Source: Larix sibirica (lineage: Eukaryota; Streptophyta; Pinopsida; Pinales; Pinaceae). Taken from it: 12,202 nt of DNA. Under the pieces are notes generated by a model, which saw only the letters and a program-made list of their open reading frames with translations, was not told the origin of the DNA and did not search any database. The DNA is taken from positions 50,962-63,163 of the forward strand of contig NWUY0300006602.1 of NCBI GenBank assembly GCA_004151065.3, written 5' to 3'. Below are positions 1 through 7,735 of the stretch, piece by piece. How positions within the stretch are numbered: position 1 is the first letter of the stretch; the number at the start of each line of letters is the position of its first letter. Made by a program: the position numbers and the translations under genes.

Positions 1-780
1 TGCTTTGCAAATTTGATCAAATGTAAATTTGATATCATTTACTAAATTCTGAAACGAAAACCCACCCAAAAAGGGATAGAGAAGTCTAGAAATTCAATGA
101 CAATGAGAATGGCACACTCATTATGCACACGTATATATTATCTTAAATTTAGACCATTGAAAAAAAAATCGCATCATACATGTCCAGTCCACACGGTTGT
201 ATCATAATGAAATTATGAATAAGTAGTTTTATTCATATTAATATCTAGAACTTAATATGACCGTATATAAATTTGAAGAATGATAATATCGAAAACAAAG
301 AAGAAATTGTGGTTCCGTGGGGCCAAAGCTCGGGAGAGATATCATCCATTAAATTGTGGTCGCGGGAGAACATGCTCTTATGCAACGAATCTTTACCTGG
401 AGGACCCCATCTTTGGCAGCGGAAATGAGGGAAAATGGCTCTTTCTTCTATGTTGTGCGTCACCCACTCACCCACTCATCAAATCTCAACCCTAACATAG
501 GGTGGAAGTGGACATGGAAGATTATTTGAGTAGAGCCACAAAACGTTGTGATTCCTTGGCCTTTGAATGAGAAAATTGAAACCTTAGATATCAATGCAAT
601 CAACTTCATACCATTAATAATTTGATAGCTTCTCAAAACCAACTAAACACGATGGACCACACTTTTTCCAAAAAAGAAGGTTGACAATCTACTCTAACTA
701 CATACCAAAGAAAAAGGGAACATGTGGACCATTGAGATATTATTTAATTTTGTGCATACTCTTATTTTCCACAAAGATAT
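1..780. other. Gene-free AT-rich flank
   Basis: No convincing gene is visible. The part from about 300 to 500 is less AT-rich than its surroundings and is open in two overlapping opposite frames of about 70 codons each. Neither predicted peptide resembles a family I know, and neither shows splice-site or domain support. I treat both as chance frames in non-coding or degraded repeat DNA. Confidence 0.5.
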
Positions 781-960
781 TCAATGACACCTGTTAAGCT
801 AATTGATTTTCTTGTCCTCAATGTGGCAATCGTTTCAAGATCTTCAATGACACCTATCAAGGTAATTGATTTTCTTGTCCTCAATGTGGCAATGGTTCCA
901 CTTTCTTTAGGTAATTGATTTTCTTGTCCTCAATGTGGCAATCGTTTCACTTTCTTTTAT
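781..960. repeat. Three-copy short tandem repeat
   Basis: Three direct copies begin at 781, 844 and 909. A 31-base core starting with TAATTGATTTTCTTGTCC is identical in all three, at 800-830, 863-893 and 912-942. Copies one and two also share the leader TCAATGACACCT, which copy three lacks, so core spacing is 63 and then 49 bases. A fragment at 1111-1124 (TTGTCCTTAATGTG) differs from the core by one base and may be an older outlying copy. The perfect cores suggest recent local duplication. No coding role is visible. Confidence 0.9.
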
Positions 961-1313
961 GGGAAAGGGATATGGTGATGCATATCATCACCAAGAATGA
1001 GATAACACAATTGAATTTCTCATTCACACCTAGTTGTCCAACCTAATTGCCTTTACATGGCCCAATTGAAAATGCAAAGGTAATTCTTAGTTTATATTTA
1101 CAAATTACCTTTGTCCTTAATGTGTGCACCTATAAATTTGTTGTTTATGCCATACCATCAAAAGTTATTGCTATACTACAATATTTCCATATCCAACTTT
1201 CTACAACACTCGTCATTTTAAATTCTGCTTGTACATCCAAACACCAATCTTTTGTTACAAACGACATTATTTATGTAATTGATGTGATATTTTTATTCGA
1301 AATATTAATTAAA
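961..1313. other. No gene seen between two tandem arrays
   Basis: This spacer holds an AT-rich stretch that is open for about 98 codons on the plus strand (1047-1343). The predicted peptide is hydrophobic and of low complexity and matches no family I recognise. It runs into the first unit of the following tandem repeat, which argues against a real protein. The only structure noted is the outlying fragment of the upstream repeat at 1111-1124. Confidence 0.5.
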
Positions 1314-1790
1314 GTTTTATTTGTGGAACAATTAAACAAGTGAAGGGGTATCGATGGCTCTAGAGCATAGTACAAGTTGTGACATTGTCATATTGGGAAT
1401 TGAATATCTAATACAAATATAGAGTATTAGTTTTATTTGTGGAACATCTAAACAAGCGAAGGGGTATCGATGGCTCTAGAGCATAGTACATGTTGTGACA
1501 TTGTCATATTGGGAATTGAATATCTAATACAAATCTAGAGTATTATGTTCTTTGTAGAAACAAATTAGTTGGTAAGGTTAAAGATGGTATAAGAGGTTTT
1601 AAGAGATAGTGATGGTTTTAGTGCATAGTAGTGTTTAAGTTGTGATATTGTCATATTGGGAATTGAGTATGTAATATTGGGAATTGAGTATGTAATATTG
1701 ATCTAGAATATTATGTTGGTAACAATGCAATTTGTACACACAAATTAGTTGATAAAGTTGAAGATGGTATAAGAGGCTCTAGGAGAGAGT
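1314..1790. repeat. 116-bp tandem repeat with graded decay
   Basis: Copy 1 (1314-1429) and copy 2 (1430-1545) are both 116 bases and differ at about five positions, roughly 96% identity. Both carry GGGGTATCGATGGCTCTAGA and the segment GTCATATTGGGAATTGAATA. Copy 3 (about 1546-1713) is diverged and contains a further 21-base internal duplication of ATTGGGAATTGAGTATGTAAT. Copy 4 (about 1714-1790) is partial and shares CAAATTAGTTG and AGATGGTATAAGAGG with copy 3. The order suggests an old dimer of the copy 3/4 type and a recent duplication that made copies 1 and 2. No coding capacity is evident. Confidence 0.88.
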
Positions 1791-2459
1791 GTTATCAATA
1801 TCAATCTTATAAATATGAAATAAGGAAATTATTGAGGGGGTAAACTTTGACACAATTAAAATTGATCACTGTAACCCACATATATACAATAACATCATGA
1901 AAACGATAAGTAGTAATGAGACACTAGATAGTGAATGTGTTAATACATGAAGTCATAACTGCCAAGTTAAGGATTCATCCACATTGTTGTAAATCAATGT
2001 GAACCCATAGGATATAAGTATATCTATTGTAGCAACCCAAGTTTTTAATAGTTGTTGTGTGCACCTTACTACTATAAGTTGATGTAGTTGAGACTATTTC
2101 CTTAGAGGCACTATTGCACTTTATGTAAATCTATTGTATATATTTGAATTTTTAGTTAAGAGTGGTTGGTTTTCCAGCACATCTGTTGATGCGATTTATT
2201 TTTTTACGTTGATTGGTATATGTTGTTGTTAGGTTTTACATGGAATCATTTGTGTTGGCATATGAGAAATTTGTTAAGATAATTGCAGTGATATTGTTAA
2301 CATTTTAAGCATTTCATATTATGAACTAGGGCATGCATAGTGCAATCCACAATTTTGTAACTAGAGCTTGTTGTATTGCACTTAGTTGAATAGGTATTGT
2401 AACATAAAATTCATTCATATTAAAGATGGTCTATATATCAAGGTTGGGAGTGGTTATAA
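1791..2459. other. No gene seen
   Basis: AT-rich sequence without a recognisable exon, tRNA or element terminus. A purine run near 1838 (GAGGGGGTAAA) recalls a retroelement polypurine tract, but no LTR start follows it, so I do not call one. Confidence 0.45.
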
Positions 2460-2815
2460 GAGTGGGAAGTGTTTGGCAACCTTGTCCTAGAAAGGATTAG
2501 GGCTTGCATAGGCAATTGTGCAAATCTATTCTTCGTTTCCAACATGGTGCAATTTGATCTTATCCTAAAAAAATGTTTAGATCTATGTCAAAATAATGCA
2601 TTTGGGAGACTAGTGGACAAGGGGGAGAATTTCATTGACTTTTTAAATAATTCTCTTACCAAAGATAAAGTTCGATGGAAAGAATTAGTACACCATTAGG
2701 AAATTCCAAAGACATAATGTGTTGACAAAACAAAGATTTTTGGAGGTAATGAACTACACCCTATTAATGTTGAGGATTTAGTGAAGTTCACGGCATGTAA
2801 TGAGGACATGTGCTG
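2460..2815 (+). pseudogene. Possible decayed protein-coding fragment, unidentified
   Basis: One plus-strand frame is open from just after a stop at 2457-2459 to a TAG at 2697-2699. It then continues through a second stop (TAA, near 2712) and stays readable to about 2815 and beyond. That is roughly 120 codons with two stops, in DNA where chance would give several more. The translation is compositionally protein-like (for example CVDKTKIFGGNELHPINVED after the stops) and cysteine-containing, but I do not recognise the family. It may be a remnant of a transposon or of a host gene. The readable frame runs into the LTR-like repeat that begins at 2816, consistent with interruption there. It could also be chance. 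Confidence 0.25.
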
Positions 2816-3174
2816 TGGTGGGATCCTTCCTACATGTGTAATAAGAACTCATGGACCCATTGGAGTTATAAATATGATAATTCTGTTAACCATTTAATGT
2901 AATGTGGACTAGGTACACAATGCTAGTTATTATTAATAAGGCCCATTATGTAGTTAGCATTGAATAAATGTAATGTGGATTGAATAAAGAATACCCACTA
3001 CATAGTCAACATCTGGTTATGGTTATGATTTGCTAGATATCTATAAAGAAAGATGGATTCCTCCTTATAAATCATGTATTGGAATATTATTGTATTTGAG
3101 CCTAACACACTAGGATGTTTCTCCCTACCAATGGTAAGCGAACACGAGTTGATCCTTCGATAAAAATATCATCA
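2816..3174 (+). repeat. LTR-like direct repeat, left copy
   Basis: This segment aligns by eye over its length with 4412-4736 in the same orientation, with indels. Shared landmarks are TGGTGGGATCCTTCC against TGTTAGGGTCCTACC at the left end, AAGGCCCATTA, AATACCCACTA(C/G)ATAGT, TATT(A/G)TTGTATTTG, and an AAATATCAT..CA right end. Starting in TG and ending in CA fits an LTR. The sequence just inside (TGGTGTTTCAC from 3177) sits where a tRNA-Met primer site would lie but matches TGGTATCAGAGC only weakly. I infer a very old Copia-like LTR. Identity is low, so great age or two independent solo insertions are both possible. Confidence 0.5.
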
Positions 3175-4411
3175 TGTGGTGTTTCACTACCTTAAGGCTT
3201 CTAATATATTGGTGTGAAACATTTTCAAATATATTAAGAAACATTGCAAATGGTATCATAGCACTTTTCAAGGAAAATGATCAAATTTTCTTTTATTTTT
3301 GTGGATTTGGAGTTGAAATGCTTGGGTCATTTTTTAAGATATCTAAGAAGAATTTCTAGAAACCAATTGTGGTTATGGATTATTTTTATAAAAATAAGTG
3401 ATTTCAAAAAAAAATCCCAAATCAATCGTTAGACAAATAAGATATGACACTTAGAAATTTTTTTGTTTAGGAATTCTTTTTGTATGTCCATGCCACTCAT
3501 ATATATTTTGAGTTTTTTTCTACATAATTTCCAAAAACCAACTATAGATCCATCATATCATAAAAATATACAATTTAAAAAAGCAAATCACTTAATTTGG
3601 AGGTTGAATGAAGGATATTTTGCATTTTAAAAATCAACTCCTTTTTAGGGATTTTCAGATATGACTACAAGTATTATAGAGTCGATAAATTTTGAGAAAG
3701 AACCCATATTGCAACTTGACCAATTCAATTTGAAAAAAATACTTCCACATATTTGATTGTGTATCCGTATATTATAGGATATACTTCTAATAAATATTCT
3801 TGACATACTACAACTTTGCAATTTTCCACCCTCAAACCCTAAAAAACCCTAAAAAACAATTGTTGCTAGAATGTATACTTAGATGGATGGATCAATAGAA
3901 GGTATGAAGAAATATATGCATAATATGATTTAGAAAATGCTCATTAAGAATGGTGTATGGAAAATTTTAATTTATGGAAGACAAATACTTTTAACTTTTC
4001 TTTAATGCCTCTACTCCACCATATGAAGAGAACATCATTAAGGGAAAAATGAGTAGGTGGTGCCTATTACTGAAGGAAAAAATGAGTAGGTGGTGCCTAT
4101 TACTTTCTAGTATGATTTTAATGTATGGAAGACAAATACTTTTAACTTTTCTTTAATGCCTCTACTCTACCATATGAAGAGAACATCATTAATGGAAAAA
4201 TGAGTAGGTGGTGCCTACTACTTTCTAGTATGATTTTTAACTTTTCTTTAATGCCTCTACTCCACCATATAAAGAGAACATCATTAAGGGAAAAATGAGT
4301 AGGTGGTGCCTATTACTTTATAGTATGATTCTTCTAGAGTGGTAGTATTCCTCCCAATACCACACTCTTACAGTGATACAAATGATATCTTCAGCTCTTC
4401 AAATTTGTTCT
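3175..4411 (+). mobile_element. Putative interior of a degenerate non-autonomous LTR element
   Basis: About 1.24 kb lies between two LTR-like repeats. No reverse transcriptase, integrase, gag zinc knuckle or RNase H motif is visible. The longest plus frame (3174-3359, 61 codons) is unrecognisable. The right third holds a 118-bp tandem array. A purine-rich tract should abut the right LTR, but the bases before 4412 are pyrimidine-rich (CTCTTCAAATTTGTTCTT), so the canonical polypurine tract is missing. This fits a TRIM-like or internally deleted relic, or two unrelated solo LTRs with ordinary DNA between them. Confidence 0.3.
3964..4327 (+). repeat. 118-bp tandem array, three copies
   Basis: Copies lie at 3964-4114, 4115-4232 and 4233-4327. 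All share AACTTTTCTTTAATGCCTCT, an (A/T)GAAGAGAACATCATTAA-like segment and GAGTAGGTGGTGCCTA. Copy 1 is long because its tail (GAGTAGGTGGTGCCTATTAC) is duplicated at 4051-4070 and again about 33 bases later. Copy 3 lacks the leader ATGGAAGACAAATACTTTT. Identity is high, so the array is younger than the LTR-like repeats around it. It is non-coding as far as I can see. Confidence 0.88.
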
Positions 4412-4736
4412 TGTTAGGGTCCTACCCTAACCTCCCTACTTTGGGATACCTAAGAGTAAGTCCATTAATTTATGAAACCATCTTCCTTGAACAAAGGCCC
4501 ATTAGAAAGTGGTGAATAGTTATTTAATGTAAATTAGTCATATTTATTAAATAATACCCACTAGATAGTTGGTAGTCATTAATAATGGGAGTAGAAAGTT
4601 AGGGATTTACTATTGAAAATATATTTAGAGAGATAGGGTGCTAAGGAATGTTTTGTTGAGTATTGTTGTATTTGGAGCTACACCCCACCTGAAGAGGCAA
4701 GTCAACATCGCTTTCTTTCTTTTAAATATCATATCA
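4412..4736 (+). repeat. LTR-like direct repeat, right copy
   Basis: Partner of 2816-3174. It begins TGTTAGGG, a start common among plant Copia LTRs, and ends ATATCA. The first bases form a perfect inverted repeat, TTAGGGT-CCT-ACCCTAA (4414-4430). No matching 5-base target duplication is visible between the outer flanks (TGCTG on the left, CAAGG on the right). The missing duplication and missing polypurine tract weaken the single-element reading. LTR identity itself is moderately supported by end structure and by the collinear similarity to the left copy. Confidence 0.5.
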
Positions 4737-5340
4737 CAAGGGCATATTTTGCATTATTTAACTTTAATTGTCTCTTGTATATAGTTTTCTACATTTATAA
4801 TCTCTATATACCAAGTTTTTATTCTAAATTTAAGGGTTAAGCTGTAGCACTAAACATGGTATTAAATATCTTTCCTAAGCTAGCACACCTCCACATTTTT
4901 TCATTTTTTAAATTCTAGAGGTATGTTATGATGTCTTTAGATAACAAAAATATTTTTCATTTGATGGGTAAACCTATTATAGGAAAATAATACATGCAAA
5001 AAATAAGCCATGCCACCTAGTTGGACACCCTTATAAGAATTGTTGGTATAACTTTGAGTAGTATTGCATCATACAACAACGATATACGAAATTGTCTTCC
5101 ATGTACCCTTGAGCATATCAGAATCCCTTTAGTTTCACATGAAACCAACCTTACATAAACCGATAGCTATCTTACTGCTATAATACATTGATATCAACAG
5201 TTTGGGAGATCACTTTCATGTACCAAGGTATCATGTAATATGGCTAAGGACACAGTCTATCATCTTTAGTTAGTACCATGCAATATTCACATGATTACTA
5301 TTATTTGAAACTGCTTGGTATATTTAAGAGTTATAGCACT
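4737..5340. other. No gene seen
   Basis: AT-rich DNA without a recognised exon, RNA gene or element end. No reading frame with protein-like composition was found on either strand. Confidence 0.45.
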
Positions 5341-5508
5341 TGGAATTTCTCTTTTATTAGAACTGTGGGGTGGAAACGCGAAGGTGGGTTACACTTTGGT
5401 GAGAATCGGGCGTCGAAGAACCATAGTGAAAGTTATTTGGCCAAGTAATTAACTTTATTCAGCTGAATAACTTATTATTTATTCGGCCGAATAACAATTA
5501 ATGGGCCA
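5341..5508. other. Less AT-rich island, probable repeat-element edge
   Basis: From about 5364 the base composition rises sharply in G (for example GTGGGGTGGAAACGCGAAGG and GAGAATCGGGCGTCG) compared with both flanks. The island ends in a cluster of palindromes and then two undetermined bases. The abrupt change suggests a fragment of different origin, such as a retroelement end, but no LTR terminus or coding frame is recognisable. Confidence 0.3.
5433..5494. repeat. Cluster of three 16-bp palindromes
   Basis: TTATTTGGCCAAGTAA (5433-5448, one mismatched pair), TTATTCAGCTGAATAA (5455-5470, perfect) and TTATTCGGCCGAATAA (5479-5494, perfect) share the form TTATTY-RGCY-RAATAA. Their centres are 22 and 24 bases apart, about two helical turns. 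This arrangement could be an array of binding sites for a dimeric protein, a foldback-type repeat, or tandem duplication of one palindrome. Function is unknown. Confidence 0.85.
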
Positions 5509-5510
5509 NN
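5509..5510. other. Undetermined bases (NN)
   Basis: Two N characters follow GGGCCA directly after the palindrome cluster. A hairpin-forming region is a plausible cause of poor base calling. Confidence 0.98.
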
Positions 5511-5824
5511 ATGGAATTTGGGCAAATCATGTTGGAAAAAAATGGAAAATGGTAAATATTTTTTTTTTTAGAAAAAAACCTCGAAAATTAGCCCATGGGT
5601 AAGTTTGGACCCTAAAATTTTCGCTGAGCTACACAGAACTGCACTTGAAATTTGACCTGTGTTTTGAATTTCAGCAGATTGGCATTTTCTACATTTGGAT
5701 ACATTGCTTTCAGACTTAGGTTTGATATGCATTATGCAGTTGCGTATTTTAGACAAGTACTCTTGAATATATCAGTCCTATTAATTTTTAGTTATTTTTG
5801 GGCATACTTTATTTATTTCCATAT

Positions 5825-6222
5825 GTCTGATTTCTGCCTTGCGAGTGAGCAATTAGATGCTTCCTAGATCATCTCTCATAGGAAGAAGCCTTATTTCCAT
5901 AGTTGTTAGTTTTGCGATGTATTAAAATATTATGCCTTTAGGTATCATCTTTGTGTCTGTTTTCTGCTTTGTGAGGGAGCAATTGGATACCTCCTAGATC
6001 ATCTCTTGTAGTCATATGCCTTCTTTCCAAAGTTGTTAGTTTCGGGATGTCTTACAATGTTCTCATCTTTTAGATATCACCTTTATGTTTGTTTTCTGCC
6101 CTGTGATGTAGCAATTGGATACTTCTACATCATCTGTTGCAGTCAGAAGCCTTATTTCCATATTTGTTAGTTTTGGGATGTATTACAATATTCTTATGCT
6201 TTTAGTCTTTAGATATCGCCTT
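5825..6222 (+). repeat. 130-bp tandem array upstream of the UBP exons
   Basis: Three diverged copies lie at 5825-5954, 5955-6086 and 6087-6222. Each has GTYTGWTTTCTGC near its start, then GAGCAATT(A/G)GATRC-like, CTAGATCATCT-like, a TTGTTAGTTT(T/C)G(C/G)GATGT segment and an ATATCRCCTTT-like end. The copies are clearly homologous but substantially different, so the array is old. It is T-rich on the plus strand and lies 300-700 bases before a confident splice acceptor, so it probably sits inside an intron. No exon or RNA gene is seen within the unit. Confidence 0.85.
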
Positions 6223-6520
6223 TCTATATCACATTCTATTTACTGCTTTTTTTTTATCACAATTTGATTTATCCACAAAACATTCTTTTTGATGGATCCA
6301 TACAGCATACTGTGCTTTCCTATTCTTGCAGAGGCAATGTGGTTTTCTGATAATATTTTAGTTAATTTATACATGAATTTGTTTCTTTATGGTTTTGCAG
6401 AACAATGTCTTGTGGCCCACCTTGTTACATGATATTCAGTTGTTTCCCTTCATTGGGGGTAGGCCCTTTTATGAACTAAGAAACTTAATAACAAAGAACA
6501 AGTTTTTTTTTTAATTGCAG
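6223..6520 (+). other. Probable 3' part of an intron, ending at the acceptor at 6520
   Basis: The plus strand is T-rich and ends in a long pyrimidine tract followed by ATTGCAG at 6514-6520, a strong acceptor. Two earlier acceptor-like sites end at about 6330 (CTTGCAG) and 6400 (TTTTGCAG). The sequence after each was translated in all three frames and none gives the residues expected just before the UBP exon, so they appear unused or cryptic. Confidence 0.6.
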
Positions 6521-6778
6521 GGGCAATACAAGTCAACTTTGGTATGCCCGATGTGCAACAAAGTATCTGTAACATTTGATCCATTTATGTATTTGTCATT
6601 GCCTCTACCTTCTGCCACAACTCGGACAATGACTGTTACAGTATTTAGTAGTGATGGTAGTGTGCCTCCGACACCATATACTGTAACAGTGCCAAAGCAG
6701 GGTCGGTGCAAGGACCTTGTACATGCTGTTAACTCTGCATGCTCCATACAAAATGGAGAAAGGCTTTTGCTTGCAGAG
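6521..6778 (+). CDS. Ubiquitin-specific protease (UBP) exon: zinc-finger and insert segment
   Basis: This 86-codon exon in phase 0 encodes part of a deubiquitinase, a cysteine protease that removes ubiquitin from proteins. It starts [20 protein letters not shown], with the first CxxC of the USP zinc finger at residues 9 and 12. [11 protein letters not shown] follows, then a [13 protein letters not shown] stretch characteristic of plant UBP5/8/9/10/11 proteins, and LLLAE at the end. It has no stop or frameshift. The start is set by the acceptor ATTGCAG and the end by donor GAG|GTTTGT. The catalytic Cys and His boxes are not in this exon. The preceding exon, which in the family ends close to an acidic DVCQ-like motif, was not found upstream. 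The family call is firm. The exact paralogue cannot be chosen, so no symbol is given. Minus-strand frames over this exon are shadows. Confidence 0.95.
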
Positions 6779-6886
6779 GTTTGTAGAATCCAATTCACAA
6801 AGTGTATTATAGCTAATGTTTTTCTGCTTTAGTTCAGATGCTTAGAGTCTGTATTACTTAAAACTTGACTTTGGTGGCACTTACAG
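6779..6886 (+). other. 108-bp phase-0 intron between the UBP exons
   Basis: Starts GTTTGTAG and ends CTTACAG. It contains in-frame stops and is AT-rich. Removing it joins LLLAE to IYNHRIFRYLED, which matches the continuous LLLAEVYxHRIxRYLE run of the family. Both boundaries are therefore well supported. The short length contrasts with the flanking introns, which must each be long if the gene is complete. Confidence 0.93.
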
Positions 6887-7035
6887 ATCTATAATCATCG
6901 GATATTTCGGTATTTGGAGGATCCATTTGAATCCTTATCTACCATTCGGGATGATGACCACCTTGCAGCATACAGGCTTCCAAAGGTTTTAGAGAAAACA
7001 CCCTTGCTGCATTTGATGCATCGGCGCAAGGAAGA
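6887..7035 (+). CDS. Ubiquitin-specific protease (UBP) exon, continuation
   Basis: This 149-base exon reads IYNHRIFRYLEDPFESLSTI, then RDDDHLAAYRLPK and TPLLHLMHRRKEE. It continues the insert of the plant UBP5/8/9/10/11 catalytic domain: the YRYLE-like segment, the Asp-rich turn and the AYRLPK strand are family landmarks. The frame is open throughout and would hit TAA only by reading through the donor GAAGA|GTAAGG, which is close to consensus. The exon therefore ends with two bases of a split codon at 7035. The next family block (a WK.FG.PLV-type segment) was not found downstream in the window. The exon looks under coding constraint. What remains uncertain is whether the rest of the gene exists beyond the window. 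Confidence 0.93.
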
Positions 7036-7236
7036 GTAAGGTCTTCTTTGGTTAGATCCAACATTTTTTGCTTTCAGACATTTTGATCATTTGTTGTTTC
7101 TATAGTCTTCTCAAAACTCTTTACTTTATTTTTCATGCAAGCTTTTCTCTCAAGCCCCAATGATTCCCATGACGCTTTCTATTCTACATTTATGTTTTTG
7201 CTGAAGTTCTTGTTCATACTTCTGTGTAATTTTTGT
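7036..7236 (+). other. 5' part of the downstream intron or flank
   Basis: Begins with the donor GTAAGG at 7036. It is T-rich on the plus strand, like the upstream intron, and shows no exon. The intron has no convincing acceptor partner in the window. One acceptor-like site ends at about 9220 (TTATGTCGCAG), but the 16 codons after it reach a stop and do not resemble the UBP family. Confidence 0.6.
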
Positions 7237-7331
7237 TATCTGTTAAATGTTAATTCACTTGATCTTATCTCAAAGACTCAAACCAGTTACTTGATGCTAT
7301 CTGTTTGATGTTAATTCACTTGATGTTATAG
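7237..7331. repeat. 61-bp direct duplication
   Basis: TATCTGTTAAATGTTAATTC at 7237 recurs as TATCTGTTTGATGTTAATTC at 7298, both followed by ACTTGAT(C/G)TTAT. Only the first about 32 bases of the second unit are present. This is a small old tandem duplication within the probable intron. Confidence 0.8.
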
Positions 7332-7427
7332 TTGATGAGTTTGGTATGTGGGTCTCAATTTATTTCAGTGTTCCACTAAGTTTCCAGGATGCGGGAGCAG
7401 GGAAATGCACATTGGGGGTGTGTGGAG

Positions 7428-7428
7428 N
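7428..7428. other. Undetermined base (N)
   Basis: One N lies in GTGTGGAGNAACACAA, just where the base composition changes to an A- and T-run sequence. It may mark an assembly join or a heterozygous site. Confidence 0.98.
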
Positions 7429-7437
7429 AACACAATT

Positions 7438-7735
7438 TGTCAAGCCCAAAAACAACCTTTCTAAAGTGCAAAATCAAGTTCAAAAAGCATAAAATCACTT
7501 TCTAAAAATACAATTTCCAATTCCAAAAGTGTGATTTTTGAATCATTTTGAACCCTAAAAGTGCAAGTTGTGGTTCAAAAAATGTGTTTTTTCGATTTGG
7601 AAAGAATGATTTTTCGATTCACAATGGTGGGTTTTTTAATATAAAGTGTGCAATTTTCGATTTTAAATTTGACATTTCCAATTCCAAAAGTTGTGGTTTT
7701 CCATTCAAAAAAGTGAAAACCTTATTTTGATTTCA
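7438..7735. repeat. Degenerate low-complexity repeat block
   Basis: Short phrases recur imperfectly, including TTCCAATTCCAAAAG twice (about 7515 and 7678), CGATTTGG or CGATTTTAAA, GTGCAA, and (T)TTTTCGATT three times. The pattern suggests decayed short-period repeats. The plus frame through it (7548-7730) is rich in F, K, N and S and is a by-product of the composition rather than a gene. Confidence 0.5.

Noticed and set aside
1047-1343. 98-codon plus-strand frame
   Set aside because: Hydrophobic low-complexity translation that runs into a tandem repeat unit; no start context, domain or splice support.
2619-2634. Polypurine-tract-like ACAAGGGGGAGAATTT on the plus strand
   Set aside because: The sequence after it does not begin with a plausible LTR start, and it lies inside the readable frame at 2460-2697.
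3250-3262. TGGTATCATAGC, one mismatch from the plant tRNA-Met primer site
   Set aside because: It lies about 75 bases inside the proposed LTR end rather than next to it, and no alternative LTR end with a matching partner ends at 3249. It could be real only if the LTR boundary is wrong.
3828-3861. Telomere-like CCCTAAA units (AAACCCTAAAAAACCCTAAA)
   Set aside because: Only three irregular units with extra A bases; not a true CCCTAAA array and common by chance in AT-rich plant DNA.
6401-6440. Candidate extra UBP exon after the acceptor-like TTTTGCAG at 6400
   Set aside because: All three frames were read; none gives the residues that precede GQYKS in the family and one meets a stop quickly.
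6511-6798. Two minus-strand frames (95 and 62 codons) over the UBP exon
   Set aside because: They are mirror frames of a strongly conserved plus-strand exon and have no independent support.
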